Notes under the pieces: model-generated | Told to the model about the DNA's origin: nothing | Databases searched by the model: none | What the model saw: only the letters and a program-made list of their open reading frames with translations | Shown here: in pieces, positions 26,094-37,353 of the stretch | Layout of the letters: every line of letters starts with the position of its first letter | Position numbering within the stretch: the first letter of the stretch is position 1 | From: Chloromonas sp. AAM2 | Taxonomy: Eukaryota; Chlorophyta; Chlorophyceae; Chlamydomonadales; Chlamydomonadaceae | Reading direction: 5' to 3' | NCBI GenBank assembly: GCA_004335635.1 | Contig: QAXH01001024.1 | Coordinates: 1-48,242 of the forward strand | Length of the DNA stretch: 48,242 bases | Translations under genes and position numbers: made by a program

Positions 26094-26173
26094 TGCTTAG
26101 GCCATGGCTTATCAGGTCATGGTAGGTTGCTTAGGCCGTGCCTTGCTTAGGCCATGTCTTGCTTAGGCCATGG
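26094..26173 (-). repeat. Tandem copies of the hydroxylase stop-codon motif
   Basis: TGCTTAGGCCATG-like units occur near 26094, 26128, 26144 and 26159. On the minus strand each reads as ATGGCCTAAGCA or a one-base variant. The copy nearest the gene contains the real last codons (Met-Ala-stop); the others follow in the presumed 3' UTR. Confidence 0.85.
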
Positions 26174-29100
26174 ATGGGTTGCCTCTGAACTCCTCCGGCA
26201 GGCGGATGGTGGCGGCCAGGGCTCGGATCTTGTCCTGCGCGTCCTCAAAGGAGTCAAGGGCTGCGGAAAAGGCAAACGGAGGCTGAAGGTCAGGGAGCCA
26301 TAACATGTGTTTGCGAGTCACAGCAACTGGCCTGCTATGCATTGTATCACCGTTCAGTACTGGATAGGCCAAGCATTCAACACTGCAGGTGATGCTGTAC
26401 AGCCACAACTGAGAATATGAGTGCCTGGCGTGCACTAGCCTAGAATGTCCAGCGTACGCATGGGCATGCTGCCCGAGCCGTGCACTCACTGTAGTAGTAC
26501 TCCTGCAGTCCGCCCATGTAGTTCATCTTGGGCTGCAGCAGCGACATGTGCAGGCAATGGAGCAGCATGAGGCCGGCAATGCAAGGCGGGACAGCCATCC
26601 CACTGAGCAGCCAGTCACCCACTTTAGGACGTATGTGTCCAGTGTACTCATGCAAGACCTGGCACAAGACAGAAAACGGATGCACTTGTTTGGGCCACAG
26701 CCGCTGTCGCAAGCCTTGTCATGTTGATGAGAACAGGCTGAACCCAGGGCATGCAACCCATATTACACTTGGTGCCAGGTGCAGAATGGATGCATACCCT
26801 CTGTGAGCCAAGCGTGCTGTTGTCGCCCGTTGGCAAAGGCTGAGCATCATCAACAAACAAAAAAGCACCCCCCCCCCACACACACCTGCTTTGCGAAGGG
26901 GTCGAACGTGCGCAGCTGGTCGGGTGCACGGGTGGTCATGTGTTCCATCTCCCCGTACGAAGATAGCACACCAGCGCCGAAGGCCTTGGGCTTGCCTTGC
27001 TCCATGATCACACCGAACTCTACAGTATACCTACAGGTACGCACACAGACAGATGGTGCATGAGCACGTGTAGCACGTGTAGCACGAATAGACAAAGAAC
27101 CAATCGAATTACAGCTTTGTCGAATCACAGTTTACCCGGCCAGGCTGAGCTGCTGCTGCCTCTATGCTATGCATGCAGGCATGTGCACCCCAACAGCAGC
27201 ATCCGGTGGGCATGTCCGACATGGGCAGAGCAAGATGTTTCTAGGAAATGAAGGCAGTCACAGGAAGTGAAAACGGTTACCCTGGTCACACCCACGTGAT
27301 GCCCAAGTCACTCACCAGTACACCTTGGTCAAGTGCCAGATCTGCACACACACGTGCATTGACAGGGGCAGCATGACGTCCAGTCAGCCAGATGCAGCCA
27401 CGGGGACCTTTAACACCAAACCAGGCCAAGCAAGCCTATGCATCGTCTCTGCATCCACCTTCTGGCACGTGCAAGTCTGTCTTATCTCGCTGTCTGTCAC
27501 TGTCCCGCACACATACACTCACACATACACTCACACATACTCCCCTGACATTATCTCTTACAAGACCACTAAGTCACTCACACCCAGACACCCCCCCACC
27601 CCCCCACCTCACCATCTTGTCATCTGCCTCGAGTGAGGCCAGGCCGATGGCATGCACCAGATCGGCGTACTCCGGCACACACAGCATGGGCACATGGCCT
27701 GCATGAAAGCGAATGCAAACGCACACACATGTCACCATCCATGTCCATGCCGTTGAGCCTAGCCAATGGAAAAGCAACGAGCAAACTGGCATACATTTTC
27801 AATCTGAAAAACGTACCGTTTGAGAAAGGGGCAGCAGTGTAAAGGCGCTTCTGACATGGTGCTGAGTTCAACTCACAGCTTAATCTAAGCATGTCTTTAT
27901 CTTTATGTTTATCTTTATCTCTATCTTCTTTTTTTCTTTACCTTCATCTTCTACTATGTTTGTGTCGTACCTATCAGCTCGTGGCACAGGTCCGGCTCAG
28001 GCGTGTAGCCGGGCTGGCTGTGGTGGCGCACAAACTGGGTGCTGTCTGTGGCCAGTGGAACAGCACAGCAGTTGCTAAGCGTATGGCTCACGTGATCATT
28101 ACAAGTACTACCTACAAGTACTACCTAGAGCATGTGACTGTGTGGCTGGCTAGGCAGGACAGCTGTCAGGAACAAAATCTCAGGCGTGTAACTGAGGGCG
28201 CAGGTTACCAGAACGTATGGTTTGACTTACGGAATGTCTTGAAGGCAAATCCAGCCAGGAAGTCACGTGGGTGCATGAGGCCAGCCTGGAACGTGGGAGA
28301 AATCCAAGCATAAGTCAAACATATGTGTCATGTACCGAACTGCCCATACGAAACTTCAGGCTGAGTCATGCGCTGACCTGACTGTGGCCACGGATGACAA
28401 CTACTTTGCCAGGGTAAGCTGAAGTGCCAGAGTGGAAGAAGAAATACATGCCAAACACGGCTCATATACAAGCAACTAATGTGCACTCACCACTGGTCTG
28501 ATGTTCCAACCCGTTGAGTCCATCAGCACCTGAGCCATGTCCTTCAGCTGAGGCACCTACGCACATGCACACACGTGCACGTGACACACCATCACATCAC
28601 TTGATGCAGATCACTGAAAGCTGGCCAACAAGCCGAGTGAGCAAGTAAGTAAGCAAGCAAATTGTTTTTGGCATCCCTTGCACATGGCATCATGTGCCTG
28701 CATGGTAGAGTCACATGACACCATGGACCTGCATCTATGCACATCCGTTGCCACCGCAAAGCATTTGCCAGTGCATGGGTAGCTCCCTCCTGCCCACCTT
28801 GTCTTCCTTGAAGTTGACTTTGGGCATTGCCTTGAGGTACTGCTTGCATGCGTACTTGGGGTACAGCGAGCGCAGCTGCCGCAGCACCGCGGCCCAGGTC
28901 CGGGTCTCCTCCTCCGTGTACTCCACCGTGGGAATAGGCTCGCCACTGCAGGTGGAGGAAGACAAGGGTGAAGGTCATGGGTTAAAACTGATGGTGAAAC
29001 AGAAGCAATACGGGCTGGGCATATGTATGACGTCAGATGTGCGAGGCAGTGCGGGCTGCTGGAAAGAGTAGTTGGCTGCAGGCCACCTCAGATCAAGTTT

Positions 29101-29182
29101 CCTCTGCCTGATTTCGCTTGCACAGTTCTTACACACTCCATGCTCTTTTCATACATATATTGTTATCTGTTCATCACACATG

Positions 29183-29222
<40 letters not shown>

Positions 29223-29917
29223 GTGTCTACTCACACTTTGTGGTGCAGTGCCATGTTGGAGATCATCAGGCGCCGCTTCTTGTACTCCTCGTCCCGGAAG
29301 CCCTGCATACCGTACTTGCATGTGGATCAGACTATGAATCAGATGTCTTCATATGACCGCATTGTGAAAGATACTAGTCATGCCTGTGTCAATCTCTGCT
29401 AATCACATGCTTGAACTTGCAAGTACATTACACTTGCAAGCATGCACTACTCCGATTGCTTGCATCAGCCTGCTTCTGCAGAACACTATGCATGTCTGGT
29501 GCTTGCACAGGTTGGGTGTCTTGTGATATGTGTGTGTGTACTTGAGTGTGTTCTCTTACCGGGTGGTCCTCAGCTAGGTCGGCACCAAAGCCCAGAATGC
29601 TTCGCTCCACATCATGAATGCTGCGTGGAATCTTGCGTGTCGCCTTGCCAGGTGCAGCAGGCCTTGATTCAATGGTAGCATGGGCTGTGATGCTCAGGCC
29701 TGCAGGGCACGGGCAACCAGCTGATTGCTACTGCTTGGTGCTACTGCCGGTTGCTACTGCTTGCAGGACAGCGCCCAGCAACTAGCTTTGCCGGCGTCGC
29801 AAGCGACTCACCCGCGCGAGATGCAGGGCGTATGGCTTGTGGATGGCGTGCAACGTTCACGACGGTGCGCCCGGCAGGCTGAAGGCCTGCTGTCTGAAGA
29901 CGTCCTGCTGGCAGCAT
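26163..29917 (-). CDS. AAH1: Plastid-targeted phenylalanine / aromatic amino acid 4-hydroxylase
   Basis: Non-heme iron monooxygenase expected to convert phenylalanine to tyrosine with a folate- or pterin-type cofactor. Exons 29812-29917, 29560-29699, 29235-29302, 28798-28945, 28491-28556, 28231-28285, 27971-28045, 27613-27698, 27316-27341, 26886-27030, 26490-26532 and 26163-26260 give 351 residues. The start ATG has an in-frame TAG three codons upstream of its context. Residues 1 to about 50 are Arg/Ala/Ser-rich with almost no acidic residues, a plausible plastid transit peptide. Conserved catalytic pieces: [38 protein letters not shown] with iron ligands His216 and His221, YWYTVEFG with Glu261, [10 protein letters not shown], and [10 protein letters not shown] near the end. 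There is no N-terminal ACT regulatory domain, unlike animal enzymes. Plastid folate-dependent hydroxylases of this kind are known from algae, mosses and conifers. The end is short; no tetramerisation helix is visible. Confidence 0.94.
27508..27612. repeat. CA-rich microsatellite and C-tract at the exon-8 donor of the hydroxylase
   Basis: CACACATACACT units at 27508-27545 are followed by C-runs at 27583-27606. The C-runs end immediately before the exon-8 donor, so the intron begins GTGAGG and continues into G-runs on the transcribed strand. A separate C8-9 plus CACACA tract lies at 26868-26885 next to the exon-10 donor. Confidence 0.75.
29188..29220 (-). repeat. (CAG)11 trinucleotide repeat in a hydroxylase intron
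   Basis: Eleven uninterrupted GCT units on plus read as CAG/AGC in the pre-mRNA. The array starts about 14 nt downstream of the exon-3 donor (exon ends at 29235), so it lies at the 5' end of intron 3. Confidence 0.9.
29416..29440. repeat. Perfect 9-bp hairpin in hydroxylase intron 2
   Basis: CTTGCAAGT at 29416-29424 and its complement ACTTGCAAG at 29432-29440 flank a 7-nt loop. It lies in an intron and I see no assignable function. Confidence 0.6.
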
Positions 29918-31634
29918 TTTCTGGCGGGCGGACTACAACCGGGCTCGGATACGCTCAGACTTTTGAGCCTGCCTGGACAGAAAGACTGGCAAAATACTAC
30001 GACTGCTGTGGCAGCAGATGGCCTGCTCCGCCGAAGCTTGTTTCTGCGAACCTGGAGGTTCCGGCAACGGAAGCCGTGCTTGCAGAATTTGTTCCAGCAG
30101 GCGGCCAAATGAAGCAGCCACACAGGCTTCGCAAGACTGACACTACAACTATTGCTGACTGCAAGACACGAGCTTTCTTTTGTGCAGGCTGGGCCAGCAC
30201 GTGGCAAAGTGTGACCATGAGTTCTCTCCCAGCCAGCCCGCCATGGCGGTTGGCAGCATGGTAGCACAGGTCCGCTCCTCGGTAGCAACAGCGAGTGAGG
30301 TGAGCTGCGATTCGATGTGGATCTGTTCTCTCGCAGCCTGACTGGCGGGATAGCAAGAGCTTCGGATGCCAGCGTGTAGAGCCCACAGACATCGGCACAG
30401 GGCATATCTAATGCTCCTGACGCTGTACACATGCTCGGCTCGTGCCTGGGCTGAGTTCTTGCGTTTCACAGTTTTGAGCTCAGGTCAAATTCGATGATAT
30501 TTTCAAACTCTCCAATCCGGCACTGGCGCTCATTTTAAGTCGACTCAGGCTGTTCAGTGATTGTCCGCTGCTTGTTTGGCTGCTCGCACTTGTGAGGCTT
30601 GCAGTGAGGCTTGCAAGCTGGCGCGCTTGCGCTTGCGCTGAAAACGGTCACCGTGCTTGCAGGACGGTGAGTGTATTACATCTGCCCTTGATTATGTTCA
30701 TGAGATGACACCATCATGATTTATGCGAAAACGCTACCAAGTCAACAGTCGAATCTCATGGCTAACCATGGAAATAGTGAGCATGACGTTGTTCTTCGGA
30801 GATGCGAGCACGCATCAGCCCTACAGCCTCGTAAAGAATATGTTTGTGATAGTAGCGTGTCCAAGCAATCGGTTGGACAGCAATGCGCTGAGGCGATGGT
30901 ACATGCATGTGGTAATGCCACAAAAAGTATGAATCGCTCGGAGCACAGCGAAAAGAACTTGTGGGTCCAAGGCAACAGATCGTTAGGCGTAAGAGCGCGG
31001 GCTGCTGCGTGTTCGAGCTCACAGTCTCTGTGGTAAGGGCTGCTGCATGTCTAGCTCAAAGTCAGAGGGTCCGAATAGCCAATTGGTCTCATGAGAAGCT
31101 GGTCATCTCGTTACGTTAAGAAGCTCGTAACCATGTGACCCTCAGAAATCACGGGATTAGAACATCTCAGGCTTCCAGGTCGAGGGTGTAGGTGCCCTGC
31201 AGACAGTTCACCCATGCAAGCAAGGCATTATTGCGGCTACAGGTTCAAAGCACATGTATGCGGCAATGGACAGCTGATAGTGCATGGGAGTCACACACAA
31301 CGGTGTGCTGGTGTGCATGCTTCAGTGCTGAGAGATTGAGCGCATGTTCATTCGACAGTTGGAGCAGATTGAATTCATTCAATCAGGACTTGCCCATTCT
31401 ATGCATCATGCGCACACTCAACACACTGTTCGTTGCCCGATCATTGAACCGGGCCCCTCTTTAAGCCAACCCACACATGGAACATCTCATCTGCTACCCA
31501 GCTTGCACGCCCAAAACCGTTGATGCGCAGATGGATTGGCCTACCAAATGTGACGCATGACTGCACACACCGCATGTCGCTATTCTACAACATGGCACAT
31601 GCACAGAGAAGCACAAAGGAATACCTGGACAAGC
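29918..31634. other. Intergenic stretch upstream of the hydroxylase
   Basis: It should contain the hydroxylase promoter/5' UTR and the 3' UTR of copy B. The long open frames on both strands at 29725-30470 overlap the hydroxylase exon and lack recognisable domains. A direct repeat of about 28 nt (GGGCTGCTGCRTGTYNAGCT-type) occurs at 30998-31025 and 31037-31066. GCTTGC-rich sequence lies at 30590-30660. Nothing else is supported. Confidence 0.5.
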
Positions 31635-34600
31635 TTACTTGCATAGTCCAGGAGGGCCTGGGAGGGGCACGTCCTCGGGGAACCAGCCTGCCCAACCATC
31701 CTTCGCGCTGTACTTGCAAATGCTAGATCTGGCAACCAAGATGCAAGCAGGCAAGGATCATGTGACAAGCATGTCTGGAAGGCAATGCGAGGCGGCCACA
31801 CTGGCTGGTACCTCACTGTTCATAGTGATTGCATGCAGTGCAAGAGTGTACCTGCCCTGCATGGCAGCCATGCGCCTCGCTATCAATGTGCATGGGCATA
31901 TGCTAGCCAAAAGCGCCCATGCGAGTGGGCTATCGTAATTCCTTGCGTACTTTTTGAAGCTTGCCAACTCCACGAAGAAAGAGTTGTTCTTCCAGTAGTA
32001 CCCATACTTGCCAGGATCTGCAGGGCATGCACAGAGCAGCTGATGTTTGCCAAGTGGCATGCCGCGTGCCTGTCTGGGGTTGTTGCACTCGATCACTTAA
32101 CAGGCATGCGATTGTGCCACATACCAGGGCATACACCAGCACAGTCTTGCTGCTGTGCCACTCTGAGTATGTGTGCAAAGGCGGGCTGGTCAGGACAGGG
32201 CTGTGCCTGCCATGCATCCATGCAGCCTTGTGTACAGCAATGCTCAGTGCATGGACACGATGTGCAACTGGGCTACTCACAGTATCGTGCAGTTTTATAC
32301 GCGTTGGGCGCCAGAGTAGGGTACCAGACTGCCCTTTTCCTGACTTCGTCGCTGGTTACAAACTTGTAGCTGACCTGTGTGGGGCAACGGGAGATGAGTG
32401 AGAGTGAGTGGGTGAAGGTACGACCATTGCCTGCCATCTGAAGCTTGGTGGACGTTGATAGCAAGCCCGCAGTGCTGAGTAGCTGTAGGTCTGGGACCGG
32501 ATGCTAGGGCTAGCCTAAGACACAACAGCTGACACAACAGCACGTTGTCTGAAGCAAGTTCATGGCAGGCGATAACAGAGGCGCCATGGTAGGATGACTC
32601 ACCATGGGCTCTATGAATTGCACCTCCCCACCCCACTGTCCATAGATAAGGGTCTGCAATGCACAGCAAGGAGGTCAAGGCACATGCATCAACAAATCAT
32701 TGGCAAAACAGTTAAGCTGCTTGAGAGTATCTAGGGCTGAGCCGGGGGAAAGGCAACACAGGAGCGGAGTTTTCCAGCATTACACCATTCTGCCCAGCAT
32801 ACCTGGTTGAAGAGTGCAGGCGGGTTCCATTCAGCTCCGGACTGGAGCGGCACCAGGTGGCTGGCATGGCCTGCAGTACGCATGTGTGTTGCGGTCAAGT
32901 GGGCCACAGTGCTCTCAGCATTATTTGACGCATTGCAAGGTAACCTCATGCAGTCGAGCTGGTGCTTGGCTGCTGTGCCCGAAACACAGCCGCAGGTGAT
33001 GCAGGCGGTGCATGTGTCTTAGTCTGGGCGTCTCACCGTACTTGACGTCCCCGACTTGGGAGTGTGTCTTGGAGGGGAAGCACTGCGCTGGGATGGGTTG
33101 GAACATGTTTGAGAACGCAGCCGGGCTCAGGCCGGCACAGGGACCCTGGGGGCACAGCGTGGAGGGCACAGCAGGGCTTCGTCAGGATATTGCAGGATAT
33201 GTCAGGACTGCCGTAATTTTGCAACCCCTCTGAAATGAACCAGGAAATCCGAAGCCAGGATTCTTGGAGGCCCGTAGCCACAACAGCATGCAGTGGTTAG
33301 GCAGTCAACAGTGGGCCTGTGCACTAAACCAACAGTGGGTCTGTGAGCTGCCCGCACACCTGTGTCTTATTTGTCCAGTCGAACATTGCGTCCCACTCAT
33401 CAGCCGCATTGAACGTAAAGTGGACGTCAAAATGGGACCCTGCAAGGACGCAGGAATGACGCCACTGTGAAGCAGGCTTGCATAGCCAGGAACATACAAG
33501 CCATGGGTTTGCAGCAGTTTGAAGAGTGAAGCAGCAAGTTAAACTTGGGGTGCCCGCCACAAAGGTCTTACCAGCTCTTGGTATCCCGGTGGAATCCCCT
33601 TTTACATGCGTGTAGCAGTTGGTGCAAATTTTGTTCAACCTTGAGCCATTTGCGTGGACGTGCTTGTGGTGTGCACTCCCACTTTGTAAATCACTATGTT
33701 TCGGCCCTGCCTCAACCTGACCCATAAATCAACACGCGTGCTCTACTCACTGCCATATATATTAAGCGGCGGATGTCCAGTCGCCTCCCACACGAATAGG
33801 ACCTGTAATAGCACAAGATTCCCACACAAACGTATCTTACTGGCTGACTTAATCAGTCTGTCAGTCACGAAGGTTGTGATGCCAGAGGACTGCCATCCAG
33901 GTCAGGGCTTGCGGTCTGTACTACCTTCAATGCGCTACAATGGCTACAGCGTCTCACCCTTTTGAAGGGCTGGGCGTCCTGGCGAGGAATATCGATCCAT
34001 GTGGTGAAGGCTTTCAACATGAACCTACAACAGGGTGACAGGCAATGGTCTGAATAATGTAATCACATAAGCTCTGATGTGCTGCCCATCAGGGAAGCAA
34101 TTTGACAGGCCCTTTCGTGTGCCTGTCTGCTTGCACGCATGGAACGTGGTTGCGCAACAGAACACTCACTTGAGTTCAGGAAACCATTTGTCTTTGGTAG
34201 GCAGCTTGTCAACACTGGACAAGAAATCCGAAGTGAATTCCAGACCCACTGCGGCGGGAACTTCTCTTTCGCTCCACTGCACAGGCATGAACACACCCAT
34301 TGACTTTGTTTTGGTTAAAGCTGCAGGTCAATTGGCATGATTCGTATGCCACATTGAACGTGTTGCAAGGTGTTGCAAACTGTCGAAAAAAAGCATCATA
34401 TCAAGGTTAATATAGTTACCTGGTCAGGAAGGTCTGTATACGCGCGCACATTTGCTCCTTCGACCTGTGATCGCGCGAAAAAGCATTGTAAGGCTCAAGC
34501 GTTGTCAACAAGCGAGGTGCTGATCAGGTTGTACACCGATGTTGACCGAGAGCCGGAATGTGTGCCATGCGACAACGTGAGCCTCACCCCTGGGATTTGG

Positions 34601-34853
34601 GTTTCAGGACCAAAGTGTCGCTCTCCTGCGTAAATCAACGGAGGGCCAAGGGGTGGCAACCCGGTCAAAACTGCCTTTCGCGCATCGGCACGAGCCATCA
34701 ATTGTCTGGTTCTTCGGCATGTCTCAAGCCAGTATTGTTGCAGATGGCAATCTGTGCAGACACTGAGGTCAACTTACCCCGGGTGGTTGCAATAAGGGAT
34801 ATGGTAAACAGCGCAAGCGCTTGCGGCAAGAATCTCCTACTGTTGGACGCCAT
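31635..34853 (-). CDS. Secreted DUF5602/TTHB210-like protein, copy B
   Basis: Thirteen exons (34778-34853, 34588-34625, 34420-34464, 34170-34276, 33958-34024, 33751-33802, 33360-33439, 33037-33145, 32803-32870, 32603-32653, 32281-32374, 31951-32017, 31635-31722) encode 313 residues. MASNSRRFLPQALALFTISL starts a probable signal peptide. It is a clear paralog of copy A: GERHFGPETQIPG, VRAYTDLP, VGLEFTSDF, WEATGHPPLNIYG, HFDVHF (131-136), FQPIPAQCFPSKTHSQ, YGQWGGEVQFIEPM, YGYYWKNNSFFVELASFK and the ending GPPGLCK. Nine consecutive exons match copy A in exact length. The start is the first ATG; a TTG 11 codons upstream in frame is not needed. The product is presumably extracellular. Biochemical role unknown. 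Confidence 0.75.
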
Positions 34854-37353
34854 ATTCACTCGTATCAAGCTATAAGATTTTGACAAGAGCTCCAGGCAAG
34901 CCTGGAAGAGTTGGTCGCCTTGGACAGCAATAAAACGCCCTTCGTGTCAGACGCAGCCTTGGTGCACGATTGTGGGCACACTTATTGACATGTTGGCGGC
35001 TTGGCTGATTCTGAATGCGGCAGCAGAAATCGCAATCAATCCATGCTGCCCTAATTGATTGCTGCGAGGCCTAGGGCCAGCCGGCAATCCTGCAACTGCC
35101 GCCGGGTCTTGCAAAAAGTGAGAGGAAGCTGCACCTTGACCGACATACGGCCGGGTTTAATTCAATGAACTTAACTCAAACAGTCAATTGGCCAATCAAA
35201 AGAATGGTACCTAGTAGGCTTACGCTGACAGGAACAGGGGAATGTCCTTGAACGTACGTCAGGCAGACCCTCATTTGACATGAACTTGGCATTTCGACGA
35301 CGAAAACATTAGCCTGGGACTGACCGATCAGCCATGAGCCTGTGCAATTCGTAGCTGCGAGATTCAACATTACGTCTGCATACATACAGCGTCCTGATCA
35401 TCTCCCACACGTCGTAGAAAAGAGAGCTTGTGGGTACTGTCTTTGTACACAGGCCGCAAACATTGATTGATGTGAGCCGCGAAGCACGGCGCCAGGCCAC
35501 GCATTGTTTTTTGCATTTTGGCAGGTCCAAAATCAGAAATTTCAAACGGCAAACCTGCCTTGACTGTCGCCGGCCATGGCAGAGACTTGGCATCAGGTCT
35601 GCCTGAATGCTCACACCCATGCGTTGAGGTGGCCGTGTTGTGGTGTGGACGCGTACCAATGAATGGCTGGCTGAACACTGGCTGCATGAGCCTCATTTCC
35701 ACCGAAAGCTGATCCCAACCATGTGGTTATGGCACTCAACGCTAGCTCATCAACTACAACTTGTCAATGCAGAGCCTGGCGGATTTTGAAATAGTACAGA
35801 TGTGACCCAGCCAAAACAAAGATGTTTGCCAGTTCTGGGACAATCCCTTCACGGCCATGGCTTAGGCACCCTCCAGGGAGCTTACATTGAAATTCTGGGG
35901 TCATTCTGAGCTGGTTGGGATCCGGGGGGTGGGTGGGTGGGATCAGGGGTGTTTCAGGAAAAATGAGGGCTCAAGGGGAATTTGATTTGCAGGCCAATGA
36001 TAAGTCAAAATCGAGATCTGAACATGAAAATCTGATTGCAGGAGTCACAAAATCAGGCCCCACAGCTATCCAGTCACACCCCAGCCAACACAGCTTCACA
36101 TGCGCACGGCCACAACTGTCCTGTCTTCTGTTTGCTCGCCTGGCTGCCATGCACCAGGCCCTGAGGGAACAACGCAGAAAACAACGCAATTCCAGCCAGG
36201 GAACCAGGTAGCAAAGAGGGTTATCAACAGTATACTACTTATCAACAGTAAACAATAAGAAATCTCTAGAGCTCTTTGTCACCCGCTTCACGCCATGGCG
36301 TGCTGGACAGTGACGATTGGTTCAGAGTCTGTCAATCTGGCTTTGTACATAATGGCTGCCAGCAAGCAATAAGAAATGATACGGCAGTGCACAGGTGGCA
36401 ATGACCTTGATACAAACCAATGCGAATCGCCACTCGTGGCAGAGATTGAACTGTCGAACCCAGGAGGCAGGCACTTCCGTATCTTTCGACCTATACCAGG
36501 AGTAGGCCAGTTTCTTCACGGCAATGGCCTAGGTACCCTCCAGGGAGCTGACATTCAAATTCTGGGGCCATTCTGACCTGGTCTGGAACAGGGGGGTGGG
36601 GGTTCAAGGGTGTTTAAGGAAACATGAAGCCTTCCCAGAAAATCGTTTTGCAGGCCAACGATACGTCAGAATCAACATCTGAACATGCCATTGTGACGGG
36701 CGCACTGAGAGCTACACAATGGCATACTCGAAAGCATCTGGGTTCAGAAACGGCCGGCACAGGACTCTGACCTTGGGAACTGACTCAAACATGAACAGTC
36801 CTCTGTTTCCACTAATGCATTGGACAGCACTCATGAAACTGAGCACAATGGCATACTCAAAGTCTTTAAAGGACCTGTACTCAGACCGTTTAGTGGGGGG
36901 GTGGTCAGACCCCCCCCTCTGACCAAAAGTGAGTTACAGGCCGGCAAAAATAAGTCTGGTCGAACCACTTATACATTTCCCTGATATCCTTGTGTTGATG
37001 CAACTCAAGTCCCGCACTGCAAACGCACAGGCCACAGCGTTCAAACTGCTTCCACAGACCTCAAACGCCACCGTTTTCACGTCCCAATTGGTCCTTAGCA
37101 CGGGCGCGTGCTCACATGCCGCAGGATACGTATGAATGCCGAGACGAATGTGGTGTGCCCTGAGGCAAAACATGGAGTGCAAGGATTGGATCAAGGCAGA
37201 GCTGTGGTGTACTTGCCATGCATATCAGAGTACATTCTTATTTGTTGATGAATTCCGGGCATCATACATGCCAACCCTGGTGCATATGTGCCTCACGTGT
37301 GCCGTGATGGCTTGCACCACCTGCCTACATGCACAGGCATGTGTCTCAGTGCA
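34854..37353. other. Repeat-bearing intergenic stretch upstream of copy B
   Basis: It should hold the copy B promoter and, at the right end, the F-box gene 3' UTR. No exon is supported. It contains the dispersed motif at 35824-35842, a pair of diverged direct repeats (about 35845-36020 and 36510-36690), and a shorter piece near 36925. A G7/C7 inverted repeat at 36895-36917 is separated by 8-9 nt. A TGTAA signal on the minus strand near 36934, about 420 nt past the F-box stop, could serve polyadenylation. Confidence 0.5.
35845..36690. repeat. Diverged direct repeat pair
   Basis: Segments at about 35845-36020 and 36510-36690 share, in the same order, TTCACGGC(C/A)ATGGC, ACCCTCCAGGGAGCT, AAATTCTGGGG, CATTCTGA, a G-run, GGGTGTTT, TTTGCAGGCCAA and ATCTGAACATG. 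I estimate roughly three quarters of positions agree. They look like two decayed copies of one non-coding repeat. Confidence 0.75.

Noticed and set aside
29725..30470. Plus-strand 179-residue and minus-strand 191- and 133-residue open frames
   Set aside because: They overlap the hydroxylase first exon or its upstream region in other frames and have no recognisable motif or splice partners.
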